Origin: Komagataella phaffii GS115
Taxonomy: Eukaryota > Ascomycota > Pichiomycetes > Pichiales > Pichiaceae
Direction: 5' to 3'
Assembly (NCBI RefSeq): GCF_000027005.1
Contig: NC_012963.1
Location: 620,001 to 684,000 of the forward strand
DNA: 64,000 nucleotides
Part shown: positions 1-11,600 of the stretch, piece by piece
Layout of the letters: every line of letters begins with the position of its first letter
How positions within the stretch are numbered: position 1 is the stretch's first letter
The notes under the pieces: generated by a model
The model's database searches: none
Told to the model about the DNA's origin: nothing
The model's input: only the letters and a program-made list of their open reading frames with translations
Made by a program: the position numbers and the translations under genes

Positions 1-2
1 CA

Positions 3-1763
3 AATCCAACTTTTTATCAGCTTTTCAGTACAAGGGATCAATTTTCAACCATAATATATTTCGATAAAGACTCGAAGGTACCTTCAAACGACATGACCAG
101 GTTATACAATATGTTAACAAGCCTGAATACTTCCAAAATGTTGTCTGATTTACCGATATTCTTGCAAGGTGGAATGGATGAATGGTTAAAGTACTATTCT
201 ACGGAGCCCATGAAAGTCTTCTACGCTGACAGAAAACTGAAAGGGCCCAGAAAATTGCCAGAATCTGCTCCTCCTCCAATTCCTAATACCGACTACTTGA
301 AGCCCCTTACTCAAACTACATCATACTTGCCGAGAGCAGAAACACAGATAAATTCATCGCCCCATAGACCCAGACAAAATACGCCTCCTAAACTGTTTTC
401 TCACAATGATCGAACTTCAACTACTCCCTTCAATAATGGTGATCAGTACAATCACACCATACCTCAGTATAGGGCAAAGCAGGTATTACATCCATCTCAT
501 GCACTGTCAACTATCCCTCCCCCTATTGACCAGGCTCAGGTAACTCAAACCAGAAAACCTGTTTATGAAGAATTATCCATTTGTGGGCTGAAAAACTTTG
601 GTAGTACCTGCTATATTAACAGTATGGTTCAATGCCTTTTTAGCTTTGGAGAGTTTAAGAAGATATTCCTCACTGACCAATTTACCCGTTACTTGACGAG
701 GTCGCCAACCAACACATTAGCTCTGTCAGTTGCTGGCCTTTTTCGAAGTATGACAGCGAATGGAGGAATGTCTATATCTCCAACCCGATTCCTGAGCGTT
801 TGTAACTACTATAGACCTGATTTGAGAATCCCACAAGAACAGCAAGATACTCAGGAATTTCTCATGTTCATCCTGGATAAGATCCACGAAGAGTTAAACT
901 ATCCATCGATAGTGAAATTAGATTTTCCCCATAGTACTGCACCGCAACTTGATGATAAACAATATCGAAAATGGTTTTCTGAACTGACAGAGAAGGAAGG
1001 TGTTTCTCCAATTTCTACCATGTTTCAAGGCCAGCTAAAGAGTACCCTGATTTGCAATCAATGTGGGAATCAATCAGGCTCATTTACTCAGTTCCAAATC
1101 TTGTCTTTGCCTATTCCACCTTCCCATCATAATATGGTAGCAGTGAACGATTGCATCAATCACTTCATCCAGCCCGAAGTATTAAGGGGGGACAATGCAT
1201 GGTCATGTCCTGAGTGTGAAAAGAGGGAAAAAAGACGTAAGGAAGAAATGAGCCAAATGAACAATAGTGTCTTCAACGATGAGGAAAAGAAACGATCAAG
1301 AAAATTATTCAAGATGTTGGGAAGCAAAGAAAAGCACTCACCCAATTCTAACCACTCCAAGGCCAATTTAGTGAAAACCAGTCAGAAAGCCCTATCATTT
1401 ATATCGTTACCTCAATATCTGGTAATTCACCTATCCCGATTTAATGGTTTCTCTCCTCAAGCATGCAAGTTAGATGTCACAATAGCTTATCCGCTGATAT
1501 TAGAAATACCCATCCACAAAGAGGATGGGTCTATGAATGTGGCAAGATACAAATTATGCTCTTTAATTAATCATTTTGGTTCGTTGAAGTCTGGGCATTA
1601 CACCGCGGTAGTCAATAAGTCTGGGCATTTACATAACCCATACTGGTGTTACTTTGATGATGAATCTGTCAGGCCTGGAATCAGTCATGGAGATTTAAAC
1701 TTGGGAATTAATATGCTGAGCTCAAGAGATGTTTACGTCTTATTCTATGAAAGAATTGCATAA
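3..1763 (+). CDS. DOA4: Ubiquitin-specific protease, DOA4/UBP5 type (5' end outside window)
   Basis: Cysteine protease that removes ubiquitin from substrates; in yeast Doa4 acts at endosomes and recycles ubiquitin. The frame is open to the left edge, so the first in-frame ATG (93) is probably internal. Residues before and after it (FDKDS, then LPIFLQGGMDEW) look like the end of a rhodanese domain, as found upstream of the catalytic domain in Doa4/Ubp5. Counting from the ATG at 93, the Cys box is GLKNFGSTCYINS with catalytic Cys about 173, and the His box is SGHYTAVV with His about 502, followed by WCYFDDE. Two CxxC pairs (CNQC, CPEC) form the zinc finger of the fingers subdomain. A basic, Lys-rich insert follows the second pair. 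Ubp7 is the main alternative. The family is certain; the exact orthologue is inferred. Confidence 0.82.
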   Translation, partial: NPTFYQLFSTRDQFSTIIYFDKDSKVPSNDMTRLYNMLTSLNTSKMLSDLPIFLQGGMDEWLKYYSTEPMKVFYADRKLKGPRKLPESAPPPIPNTDYLKPLTQTTSYLPRAETQINSSPHRPRQNTPPKLFSHNDRTSTTPFNNGDQYNHTIPQYRAKQVLHPSHALSTIPPPIDQAQVTQTRKPVYEELSICGLKNFGSTCYINSMVQCLFSFGEFKKIFLTDQFTRYLTRSPTNTLALSVAGLFRSMTANGGMSISPTRFLSVCNYYRPDLRIPQEQQDTQEFLMFILDKIHEELNYPSIVKLDFPHSTAPQLDDKQYRKWFSELTEKEGVSPISTMFQGQLKSTLICNQCGNQSGSFTQFQILSLPIPPSHHNMVAVNDCINHFIQPEVLRGDNAWSCPECEKREKRRKEEMSQMNNSVFNDEEKKRSRKLFKMLGSKEKHSPNSNHSKANLVKTSQKALSFISLPQYLVIHLSRFNGFSPQACKLDVTIAYPLILEIPIHKEDGSMNVARYKLCSLINHFGSLKSGHYTAVVNKSGHLHNPYWCYFDDESVRPGISHGDLNLGINMLSSRDVYVLFYERIA

Positions 1764-1974
1764 GCTGGGTTCAATAGAGCCCACTAGAACCATCCTGTGT
1801 AGACAATAGTACCTTATCCAGAAGCGCTATTTATGTATCATTTATAGGCAGGTCCCAACAAGGTAATATATTATCCCTCTATTTCCTATTCTGGACAAAG
1901 TACTACTTTTATACCACGGTTCTTTAGAAGGCAAGCGAACTACTGACTTTGCCTATCAAAGCGTAGTAACGACG

Positions 1975-3366
1975 ATGGAAGAGGTTTGTTCCATATGTTT
2001 GGAGGTTCTGGTAGACAAAGAGGCCTTCACCGAACCTTGTCTGCATTACTATCATAATGAGTGCATAAAAGAGTGGACCAAGAGGGCGAATACTTGCCCC
2101 AAGTGCAGACGAGATTATTCTCAGATAAGGATAGGTGAGGAAGTGATCTCTGTTAAAAATCGCAGTTTAGAGTTGCATTTGGTGGACGAAACACTAGAGG
2201 AGACCAGGGAAAGATTAATAAGTTACACGAATCTCTGTGCTCTATGCGAAGATCCTTCAACGTCGTTGATTTATTGCGAGTCATGTGGGGGTTCTTTTCA
2301 TTTCAACTGTATTGGGATAGGAGATGAGTTAGATTCAGAATGGTGCTGTCCATTATGCGGAATGTTTCAGAATCATCTGGGTGAAGCTAGCAACAGGAAT
2401 TTGATATCTGCAACCCCTGTGGGAGAAGGTAGGAGGAGAGTCACATCTATTGTCAATACCAGACGGACCAATTCCATTTATCGTAGTCATTCCAACAGGC
2501 CGGCTCAACGAGCGCACTTAATGACCGATTCAGATTATACTATGATAGTTGATCAGCATAGAGAAAAACTGCTTGAATCGCAATTGCAAGAGAGTAATAC
2601 CCAAAGCAGTGGCGAAGAGGAATCTTGGAAGTTGTTAGACGAAGCATTAAAGTCAGGGACACAGAACTCACAGAGTTCAGAATTCTCCACTGAAAATAAC
2701 GTTGTACCATTGAAAAACACACATGAACTTGGAAGAAAGTTAAAAAAGCCTAGAAGGGCGTCAGGGATAAAGAAGAACGTGGTGGAACGATCTAGCTCTC
2801 ATCAGTCTACACAAATACTCAAACCATCCAGCTCCCTTATCAGCGATCTTCTTTTGGAGACTAGGGGCAACAGTAGACACCCAAGCTTCACAAATTCAAC
2901 TCAAAAATTGACAGTAGAAGCTCTTCAGTCTCACGATCCGACACTCAAACTGAATATTCCAAAGACTGAGACCCTCTCACTAGACCAAAAGATAGTCATC
3001 CAGAAACTATTTATAAAGCCTAGATTACGAAATCTTTATGACTCCAACACACTCAGCAAGGACAACTACATCGAGATAAATAAGATAATATGTCGCCGGC
3101 TTTACGATAAGTTTCTTCAGGATCAGTTAGCATTAGCATATTTAAAGCAGGTGCTGGAAGTAAAAGAAAGACTTCATGGTCATGACTTGAAACAATTTTT
3201 AGCTCAATTCACTCATTGGTCTGAACTAAACGATTTCACTGATGACAAGTGGCAAAAACAAGAGACAGAAGGATCTTGTAATCACAAACAGACTCAAATT
3301 TTATCCATGTTCGATTCCATCATTGATACAATGTTACAAAATGAGCTGCATAAGCTCTTAACGTAA
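1975..3366 (+). CDS. ASR1: RING finger + PHD finger protein, ASR1-like ubiquitin ligase
   Basis: Probable E3 ubiquitin ligase. An N-terminal RING is complete (C5, C8, C22, H24, H27, C30, C41, C44). A PHD finger follows (C88, C91, C101, C104, H109, C112, C125, C128). The middle is Ser/Asn-rich and looks disordered. The last about 130 residues are helical and charged (KLFIKPRLRNLY region). This RING-PHD-C-terminal layout is that of yeast Asr1, which binds the phosphorylated RNA polymerase II tail and ubiquitinates the polymerase; the C-terminal part here could be the equivalent tail-binding domain. At 463 residues it is longer than yeast Asr1. The gene is convergent with the kelch gene, with 16 bp between stops. 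Domains are seen directly; the orthology is inferred. Confidence 0.75.
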   Translation: MEEVCSICLEVLVDKEAFTEPCLHYYHNECIKEWTKRANTCPKCRRDYSQIRIGEEVISVKNRSLELHLVDETLEETRERLISYTNLCALCEDPSTSLIYCESCGGSFHFNCIGIGDELDSEWCCPLCGMFQNHLGEASNRNLISATPVGEGRRRVTSIVNTRRTNSIYRSHSNRPAQRAHLMTDSDYTMIVDQHREKLLESQLQESNTQSSGEEESWKLLDEALKSGTQNSQSSEFSTENNVVPLKNTHELGRKLKKPRRASGIKKNVVERSSSHQSTQILKPSSSLISDLLLETRGNSRHPSFTNSTQKLTVEALQSHDPTLKLNIPKTETLSLDQKIVIQKLFIKPRLRNLYDSNTLSKDNYIEINKIICRRLYDKFLQDQLALAYLKQVLEVKERLHGHDLKQFLAQFTHWSELNDFTDDKWQKQETEGSCNHKQTQILSMFDSIIDTMLQNELHKLLT

Positions 3367-3382
3367 TCCTGAAATTATATCC

Positions 3383-5512
3383 CTAATTTGAATCAAACTG
3401 ATCAGAAGCAGATAGTGGTATCGTGAGAGCTAGGACACAGCCATTCATAGAAATTGCCGACGAATTGGCTTTGCCCCCATATAAACCTTGATCGAAATTT
3501 TGAAGCCATTTACGTGAGATATCAACATCAAGCAGTCTCATTTCACCACCTGATACATAAATGACTGAATTCACTTTCGTATACGTACTTCCAATGGTAG
3601 TTACGATTCCCTTGGACTGCAAACTCAAAGGAATGAATATTGGTGAAATTTTCCATACTTGAGTTTTCAAGTTCAATTGAAAAAATCTATAAGGGAACGA
3701 ACTGGTGCTCAAATTATCCAAGTAAACGTTTTCAGCTTTGAATATTCGTTTCCATTCTTCTGATTCGAACATAGATTCCTGATTGGGTAAAATATCTCCA
3801 TCATCATTGGAAAACACAAAAGACTTTGAAGGGGATGAAAACATATGTACACCTCCGGCAATCATCAAAGAACCCGCTAAATATATCAGACTGTGGCCGC
3901 ATCTAGGGATAAGGGTTGGCGAAATAGCCATTGGTGTTTCATTATTTGTACTTTGTAGGTACGTATCGATTGGTATCCATTTTTCTTCTGCCATATTAAA
4001 GCACCAAAAATCACCTAATATCTCATGCTTTTGAAATGTTTCTACGCCATCCGATCCCGCTGCATCATTTGTCTTTACTGTTTTATAGACTATTCTTGAA
4101 CCTCCATGAACTACTAAGAGCTTTCTTTCAAGTATTGACTTGAACTGAGTGGGCAATGTGATCGAGGATGTGTCATCTTGAGGACTTGGAGTCCCAGCTC
4201 TTGGTGTTACAGACGATTCGCAGGTTGATGGATCACTGCTTTTGTCGCTTTCCAGCATATCTTGGTTATCCACCATCGCAAAGCCAAAAAATGCCCTGGG
4301 TGAGGGCCAGCAAGAAGAAGTGGTACATTGGGACTTATTTGTAACATTAATTACGGTTTCCAGTCCACCTATAGGATAGGCCACAATGTCCTTTGAGTAA
4401 ACAATAAATCCATTCTTTCCCTTCCATAGGTCAATCATGTCAAGTCTCCATAGGTCGTTTGAGGCAATGAATCTATTATTGGAATCCATATTGTACCCAC
4501 CCATGGCATAAATTATACACTGTTGCTTGTCGGTTCTTCTATCAGAGAAAGACTTGAAATATTTTGGGTCCGAACTAGTTGAGTACTTGTGAACCACCAT
4601 TTGATGGCCAAAACGTGGGTATGAGTCAGGAACATTTAAAGATACCGTGGGATGTAGCACCATATTGTGCTTGCGAAATATACACGCAAGTGAATCAAAT
4701 ATCCATATGGAATCATGAACCTTCATCGTCTTAGTCACTTGCACATGGCTTCTTTTCTTGTTGACTTGTGTCAGAATTTCAAAACCTCCAGCGATAATTA
4801 CGTATCTATCGGAGAGGCTATTAGTAACTGGGCAACATAAGGGAGGAAGCATTTCACTTCTGAACAGTAAAGAGCCACCAGAGGTGGCAGTACAATTCGC
4901 AGTTTTAGCTAGCTCTGCTTTCATCGACGTTCCCAGCCCATCTAGACGATAAGTCTCTTGAAGTTGTTTTTTGTAGTAAGTTTTTGTAATCGTGTCATAA
5001 GCGTAAACGTCTTCATTGGGTACGAGAAATAAACTTTTCAAGATTTGACCATTCAATGGAAGTGGTAGGTCATAATTGAAATCAACAGACACATGGCTCA
5101 AAGCTACTAAGTAGTTATTAGTGATGTCTTCAATATATTCATCTCTCTCCTCATCTGTCATTAACCTTAGTCCCCCAAAATAGTAAATCGTGCCTCCAAC
5201 GTTAACACTACTGTGGTAGATAAGACAGACAGGAAGGCATTCTCCTAAAATTGAAGGAATATACAAATAAGATAAAAACTGCAACGAGCCAGTGACTTCT
5301 TGGAGTGGTAATTGGGGTTGAGTAGGCTCTTCCGCCTGATATAACTTTTCTGCAGTCCATGTTTTATGCTTTCGGATATATTCGTTGAAGGTATCCCCTT
5401 CCTCAAAGACCGGAAAGCTCGTCGTCTTTCGATAATTGGTTCCAGAGTCAGCATTCACATACGTCAACTGTTTTTTGATTGGCGTCAAGAAAGAACCCAC
5501 TTCTCCAAACAT
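3383..5512 (-). CDS. Kelch-repeat protein
   Basis: A 709-residue protein with several kelch-type blades. Examples are the GG doublets in IYYFGGL, YVIIAGGFE, IIYAMGGYN, LLVVHGGS and LMIAGGVHMF, each followed by a Trp or Tyr-rich strand (DLWRLDM, DFWCFNM). No signal peptide, membrane segment or catalytic motif is visible, so it is probably a cytoplasmic scaffold or adaptor. Among yeast kelch proteins the size and lack of other domains fit the Gpb1/Gpb2 (Krh) regulators of cAMP-PKA signalling better than Kel1-3 or Mds3/Pmd1. I cannot confirm this by eye, so no symbol is given. The start is the ATG complementary to 5510-5512, close to the divergent neighbour. Confidence 0.75.
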   Translation of the reverse strand: MFGEVGSFLTPIKKQLTYVNADSGTNYRKTTSFPVFEEGDTFNEYIRKHKTWTAEKLYQAEEPTQPQLPLQEVTGSLQFLSYLYIPSILGECLPVCLIYHSSVNVGGTIYYFGGLRLMTDEERDEYIEDITNNYLVALSHVSVDFNYDLPLPLNGQILKSLFLVPNEDVYAYDTITKTYYKKQLQETYRLDGLGTSMKAELAKTANCTATSGGSLLFRSEMLPPLCCPVTNSLSDRYVIIAGGFEILTQVNKKRSHVQVTKTMKVHDSIWIFDSLACIFRKHNMVLHPTVSLNVPDSYPRFGHQMVVHKYSTSSDPKYFKSFSDRRTDKQQCIIYAMGGYNMDSNNRFIASNDLWRLDMIDLWKGKNGFIVYSKDIVAYPIGGLETVINVTNKSQCTTSSCWPSPRAFFGFAMVDNQDMLESDKSSDPSTCESSVTPRAGTPSPQDDTSSITLPTQFKSILERKLLVVHGGSRIVYKTVKTNDAAGSDGVETFQKHEILGDFWCFNMAEEKWIPIDTYLQSTNNETPMAISPTLIPRCGHSLIYLAGSLMIAGGVHMFSSPSKSFVFSNDDGDILPNQESMFESEEWKRIFKAENVYLDNLSTSSFPYRFFQLNLKTQVWKISPIFIPLSLQSKGIVTTIGSTYTKVNSVIYVSGGEMRLLDVDISRKWLQNFDQGLYGGKANSSAISMNGCVLALTIPLSASDQFDSN

Positions 5513-5744
5513 GAGGGTCTTTTCAAAGGTCCAATGCCGCTGTTAGATAAGCTTTGGTTATCCAGGAGGGTCTGCAAATGTGGAGACTCTGCGAAGTGTA
5601 CTAACCATCAATGAGATTAAGGATAGAAATTTCTGATGTTAGGATTTTAAATGTTCGTCTCGGTCGACATTTGGAAAGTAAGGCTAGGAAAACCTTTAAT
5701 CACCCCTTTCATAATCCGTTTGAGCCCCAGTTTCAGTTGAACTC

Positions 5745-7434
5745 ATGAGAAGACAACTTTGTCCTAATCAGGGATCTTCCTACAAATATTTTGTAATTAG
5801 GAAGCATGGCTGGGGACTTTCTGGTCTCAGAAGAGTATCTTCTGTCGTTGGAAGCACCCAGATCGATGAATATTTTCTCAAAGAACACACAACAAGAGAT
5901 GCAAATGTTCAAGCCAGGCCTTTTAAAGTTGCGCATCTGCAAAAATGGGAGCTTTCGGACGTGATAAACAAGTCTTTTGGAAAACCGATAGGCCAGGTCA
6001 CCACTGAGGTTGATCCAACTACTGACGACAACGTACAGAAAGCTGTTCAGTTTATAAGAGATTTGGTTACACAGAAGAAGTATCCAGAATTGTTGCAAGC
6101 ATTACTAGATATTGGTGATAAAATGGATGTTTTGAAGCCTGGAATCTCTGTTGTTGAAATGTCTCGGATTCTGGATAACCTTTGTCAGTACCAGTACAGA
6201 TTACTTTTGAAATTTGAGAGTCTTCCACAAGGATATAATCACCAAATGTCCTCAATAAGAAAGAAGACTCTTAACGGAAAAGAAAATCATTTTGGAAAAA
6301 ATAGAAACTATCACAGATATGCTATTGTCGTCTCGGTTATTAAATGAAGTCGGAGCATACTCAGCTTTGAGGTTAATAGTTGCCAATCATGAGTATAAGC
6401 AGGCCTACGATATGTTAGAGAAAATTGAATCCGAAATTTCCAAAGGTTTTCTGGTATGGACAGTGGATCTCCTGAATACCAAACTGGCTCTTTTTACTGA
6501 CGCTTTGCCATATAGATGGAGTTTTGGCCAAGAATCTAATAGGCACTTACTGAGAGACAAATGCCTAGTATCTTTTATTTCCCGTTCGCCCAAGAAGCTA
6601 GACTCTATTGAGAATATTACTTCTCTTTTACAGGAGAACGATATTACTCCCACTTTGGAAACACATAATATTCTTCTAAGATCAATCGCTGCTATGAGAA
6701 ACCCTGAAATGCTTCAAACCTATATACGATCGATATGGGGTATTTCTCTGAATGAGGAGCACAAACCAGTGGACATTAGATCTCATTTCTATCCAGATTT
6801 ACACACTCTTAAGGCTATAGTGGAATCATCCACCCTGAATGGTGAGTTTATGATGTCACTAGATTATGTCAACCATTTCCTTACAAGTTACCCAGATATG
6901 AGCATCGGAAGAAATATGTCTTTTTGGACCAGCTTATTCAAATGTGCTGAGATTCATTCCCAAGAGTCACTAGTTACACTTGCGGATGGTAAGATTCAGG
7001 TAAACAGGCTTTTTGATGATCTTTGGGATCTTATGAACTCCTTCTCTCGACCCAATTTTTCTCTGTATCTTCAACGGATCAATTTTTTGCATAAGCAGGG
7101 TCGAATCAATAATTTGAAGCAGCTCCTGGTCGAGTTACATGCGAAAGCCATATCAACTAAATTCGGATTCAACTCAGAGGCACACAGACGAAGCATTATC
7201 TTACTAACCACTGCACTGAACAAGTTAAGTCGGAAAATGATCAGCATGGGATTTTACGAACAAGTTTTGGACCTGGTCAAATCTTTCTCAATAAGCACGG
7301 CTATGGAAAAAGAATCTCTAGAGTATGTTGAAAATTTGCAGGAAAAGTACGTGGTTTCAATGCTTAGAAAGAGAAAAGCAGAGGTTGAAACAATGAAGAA
7401 CTATAATAGTGATGATGACGATGGAATGTGGTGA
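5745..7434 (+). CDS. Probable mitochondrial protein of about 560 aa, reading frame broken at about 6296-6301
   Basis: Two overlapping open frames read as one gene. The first (ATG 5745, stop 6345-6347) starts with a basic, Ser/Arg-rich, acid-poor leader that looks like a mitochondrial presequence. The second is open from 6259 to 7434 but has no ATG before 6319. Switching +1 inside 6259-6344 joins them into a helical protein of about 560 residues ending in an Asp-rich tail (DDDDGMW). An A6 run at 6296-6301 sits in the overlap. With five As the frame would continue GKIETITDMLL. Helical pairs such as ETHNILLRSIA resemble the PPR-like repeats of yeast mitochondrial mRNA-specific factors. I do not recognise the orthologue. 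It may be an assembly error, a real mutation, or less likely two separate genes. Confidence 0.6.
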
Positions 7435-7500
7435 ATTTTATTTTACAGAGATAATGAACGAATGTAATGTCTTTTTTCTTTTTTTTTTCCTTTCCCTGTC

Positions 7501-8502
7501 TTAAAGACGGGTCAACTCATTATAGGATAAGTAGCTGCTAAAAAACATCCATAGCCAGCGAAACCATACCATTTGGGAGTCATGGGCAACATTCATTGAA
7601 TGCAAAGCAGTAATCAGGGTCGTAATGTCTCCAAAGATAGATAGTCTAGTATCATCTGGAATTGAGTTGTACTGCCTCAAGGTTGAACAAAAGTCAGAAA
7701 TAACCTTGAGGTCTTTTGTTTCAAGCCATTCAGCCGCAAAGTCCAACCGCTTCTTGAGGATGCCAAAAATTGATAACAGAGTAGCGCTGTACTTTGGGAT
7801 CATGCCTTGAGTTCTGAGCACAAAGAGGTCAATACTCTGAGTCTCCTGCCTTTTCTTCACAAATTCAACACAACCATGATACAAAGACTTATGATTTGGG
7901 TGCTTTGAGACGCCCAAGTCATCGAACGTGATAATTGAGATTTTATGTGCCGCTTTTCCAGTTCTTATCAGATTGAAAAAATCCAGCTTTCTTGGTTGGA
8001 TAGAGTTTTCTAGTTCTTTAACGATATCTTCAGTTTCCCAGATCTGGTCCATGCTGTCCCTAAACTGAGGCTTATCAAGTATTTGAACGTTTTCCTTGTC
8101 AATACCAATGACTTCAGCACTTCTTAATAGCTCATTGTGTCTTGTTTGTCCTAGCCCCTCGGAATTACCGTTGGAGAAGCAAAAAATATGCAACTTGTTG
8201 AAATATAGTTCTTTTGCCAGTTCAGTCACAACAGGTGTAAAGAACATCACTTCATCATCAGGATGAGCAATGACCAAGTAGACATCAGTATTTACTAGCC
8301 CATTTGCCACTACAGCTTCCGAGTTCAAATTATACCTTGATGTGTTCAGCAATTGATACTGAAGGGCCTGGTGATCGGAGCCAAGAACGCCATGGTAATC
8401 GTCCAATTTCAGCAGTGGATTCCTCTCAAAAGAAGGTATTACACTAGAAAGTAGCAACCAAATACCATAAAGAAATATTAGTACCTTGATTGCGGCTAGC
8501 AT
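7501..8502 (-). CDS. GPI12: N-acetylglucosaminyl-phosphatidylinositol de-N-acetylase
   Basis: Second enzyme of GPI-anchor synthesis. It removes the acetyl group from GlcNAc-PI on the cytoplasmic face of the ER. An N-terminal hydrophobic segment (about residues 5-22) anchors the protein. The PIG-L family motifs are present: AHPDDE at 80-84, which holds metal ligands and the catalytic Asp, and HPNH at 201-204. A GLGQTRHNE motif lies between them. The length of 333 residues is slightly above the yeast enzyme (about 304). It is transcribed in the same direction as TFC3, about 170 bp downstream of it. Identification is firm. Confidence 0.93.
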   Translation of the reverse strand: MLAAIKVLIFLYGIWLLLSSVIPSFERNPLLKLDDYHGVLGSDHQALQYQLLNTSRYNLNSEAVVANGLVNTDVYLVIAHPDDEVMFFTPVVTELAKELYFNKLHIFCFSNGNSEGLGQTRHNELLRSAEVIGIDKENVQILDKPQFRDSMDQIWETEDIVKELENSIQPRKLDFFNLIRTGKAAHKISIITFDDLGVSKHPNHKSLYHGCVEFVKKRQETQSIDLFVLRTQGMIPKYSATLLSIFGILKKRLDFAAEWLETKDLKVISDFCSTLRQYNSIPDDTRLSIFGDITTLITALHSMNVAHDSQMVWFRWLWMFFSSYLSYNELTRL

Positions 8503-8673
8503 GGTATCAAAATGTGGATGTGGAATACAGGAAAAGGGGATGCTCCAAAAATATATATTAAATATTCATCCGCGTTTTTGAGTTTACTACTAATTCAGCC
8601 TATTAATGCAAAACACCTTTATGTCGCACGAAACCCTTACCATAGGGATGATCTAGTTCAACTATTCACTCCC

Positions 8674-11600
8674 CTAAATTCCAATGTTCCATCTTTCGGT
8701 CGCCCAATACCCATTATCCAGGCCTTCCCTGAATATACCTTTTGCTACTAGCCAGTCTAGTATTAGTTTTAGTTCCCTCTTCGTTATGCATGGCCGTAGG
8801 GGTTCATGAATGATATCAAGAACCACTCCTGGTCTCTTCTCAACATTACTCACTATACTGCACACCAGGTTAGTCCAGATTTTTGTGTTGATATTACCAT
8901 TGACCCCAATCCAGAGCATGGAACATGGCACATCTACAGGAACAGGTACATGTCTTGGCTTCATTGCCTCTAGAGATCTGCTTCCTGGTGTTATGATGAA
9001 ATCAGATTCCAGCTTCTTTCTGTCAATAGTTCTTGATGTATATCCAGTGAAAAGGTTGTCAATGCTATTGTCGACCCTAATAACGTGAATATTTTTCTTG
9101 ATCATAAACGACAAAATCACAGGGATTGTGTAATCTGGGGTGATCGGAGATAATAACATGCCCTGTTGGTTTTTGAATAAGTTCGATAAAACGTTGACAA
9201 ACTCAACAGAGTCTTGGAAAAAAGAGTAAGGAAGCTTGGAAGTCATTGAACTTATCACTTTTTCAGACAAAGCGAATTTAACTGGAGCATCTGTCCCTAG
9301 GAACACTATCTGTCTATCCTTTTCAAGGGATGTTAAGGCTTCATGTATCATACTTTCTGAATACTTGGAGGTGATATTATTGGCTATTGTACTTGAAAAA
9401 TCTTCTTTGGGCGTGGCAAATATTGCCTTTAGTGTTGATTTCAATTTTTCTATGCTTGATGATTCATCTTCTACTTGTTTAGATTCAATTTTATCGCCAT
9501 TCACATCAATAGGAACCCCAAAACTTAGCCCCTTGACAAAATTTTCTCTCTCCACAAATGAAATGCTACTTTTGAAAAAAAACAGAGGGTCTTCAGTCTC
9601 AGGGTCTTTCACAAACTCAAACTCATTATAATTCTCTTCAATGTCTTCATACAGGGACGTTATATGTCCAAAAGAAACACCATCAGATTCTCTCCAGAGT
9701 TCAACAAAACGCCTCAAATCGTGGTTCAAAACGGTATCCCTAGTTACTCTTCGGTCTTTAATAGCAGATATCAGAATTTTTTTCCAAATATTCGTCATTC
9801 TCTGTATAGTCTTAGATCCAACAAGTTTGCGTAACCTATCCCATGATCTTTTTAAAACCTGGGTGCTAGCCTTATCATCAAATAGTTTGGCAATTTTATC
9901 CCATAGTGGGAATAATCCGTTTTGAGACAATGACTTGCTGATAATTACCGCACGCAATAGCACAAGGCCGATGTTCTTATCAAGATTGATCAATCTCCTA
10001 GTCCTTCTAGCTTGCAGTTCATGTTTTGATTTATTCTCAGTCTCTGATAGCTTCTTTCTTCTCTTAGTCTTTCTAACGAACTTTTCAATCTGATTGCCAT
10101 TTTCAGGCTCTGCTCTTTTCTTAGATCGAGACACTCTTAGTGGTGGTTCGTTAAGAATCTTGACTCTAGTGGAGTTGTCACTTTCATGACTACGAAGTGC
10201 ATTAGATTCTGAACTAGTTACAGGTTCAGGTTTGATCTTGGAGGCCCTGTTTCTGATGAACGGAAAGTGAAAAGTTATGTCCTTCTCAGTCACTGACAGG
10301 TCTCCTGATGGCATAGAATAACTGACCCGTTCAGCCTGTAGTTTTGCCTTCTCGATAGCTTGAGGAGTGGGTTTATTTTTGAGATCTAACATGAGTAGCT
10401 TCCGTTTCCTTCTGCCATTGTTACACTCCATTTCAAAGCTTTCCAGAATAGCCTCGCCTTCTTTGGTTAAAAATTCGAAATCTCTAATAATGGTTCTTCT
10501 ATCTGAACTAGCGGTTGTGTTGGAAATTCGTTTATCCAGTTGATGCACAAAACTGACATCTAACAATGCAGCTCCGTCACTTTTTCTCAACAAATCAAGA
10601 ATTCCTTGTCTTCTTCGATACGCAAGCGTTAAAGGATTATCAAACAATCCTAGTATTTTCTCACTAAATGGGGTATTCTTGTTCAAAAGATCAAAATTGA
10701 TGTTAAAATTTGAAGTTCTTGTCGTTTGTTCGGTAAACTGTTCAGACTCAGGTTCAGGCTCAGTTTCTGGTTCCGCTGTCTCAGACTGACTCAAGGGAGA
10801 GGTTTTCGTAACTTTTAAGACGCCCTTTTTTGGCCGCCCTTTTTTCGTTAGAGATGGTACTTCGATCACCGGCGTCGCTGTGTTATCGGTTACAAGACTA
10901 TAATCTCTTTTTTCTTTTGGAAGTTTGTTGCCTAAGAGGAAGGTTCCTGGGTAGCCTTGCCAGTGCAAGCGTCTCACGCCATCCTTACAAGTGACGATGT
11001 CTAGAGCAGAAGATGGATCCTTAAAATGGGCACAGCTAACTTGAGTCAATGTCTTGTCCTTCAATAAATATTCAGGTAAGGAAGAAAATTCATCGCCGTA
11101 CGGTATGGGGTCCAGATTTTTCATCTTCATTAAATTTGAAGCGGTGTAAAACTTGTTAAACTTCATCTTGCCAGAAAAGTCAATAACACGAACACATTCC
11201 AAATCGCCATTCTTGAATCCTTTTCTAAGTTGATTTTCAGTCTTTACAATATATGCAGAAAGCCTTCCCATTATTCTACCAGCGTCTTCACCTACAGCCA
11301 TTTTATCTAATTGCATGCTTGACAAACCGTTCATACCTGAATTGTGAATAGCTGCACCCATACAGTTGAATATAGAAAAACCTGGCGTGAAATTGGGCAT
11401 TAATTCTTCTATTTTGGCCTCGGAAAGTTGATTTGACGATCCGGTTATTGGCTCTTCCTCGATAGCTCCCGGTTCACCTTCGTCATCGGGCTCTTCCCCT
11501 TCATCGTTATCGGGAACATCCTCAATATCACTCTCTGGAACATTAGAAATCTCCAAATCTTTAACATATTCTACAGCTTTCAAGAGCTGACTTCCAAATC

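Noticed and set aside
5745..7434. Intron joining the two frames of this gene
   Set aside because: No donor of GTAAGT/GTATGT type and no TACTAAC-like branch site lie in 6180-6350.
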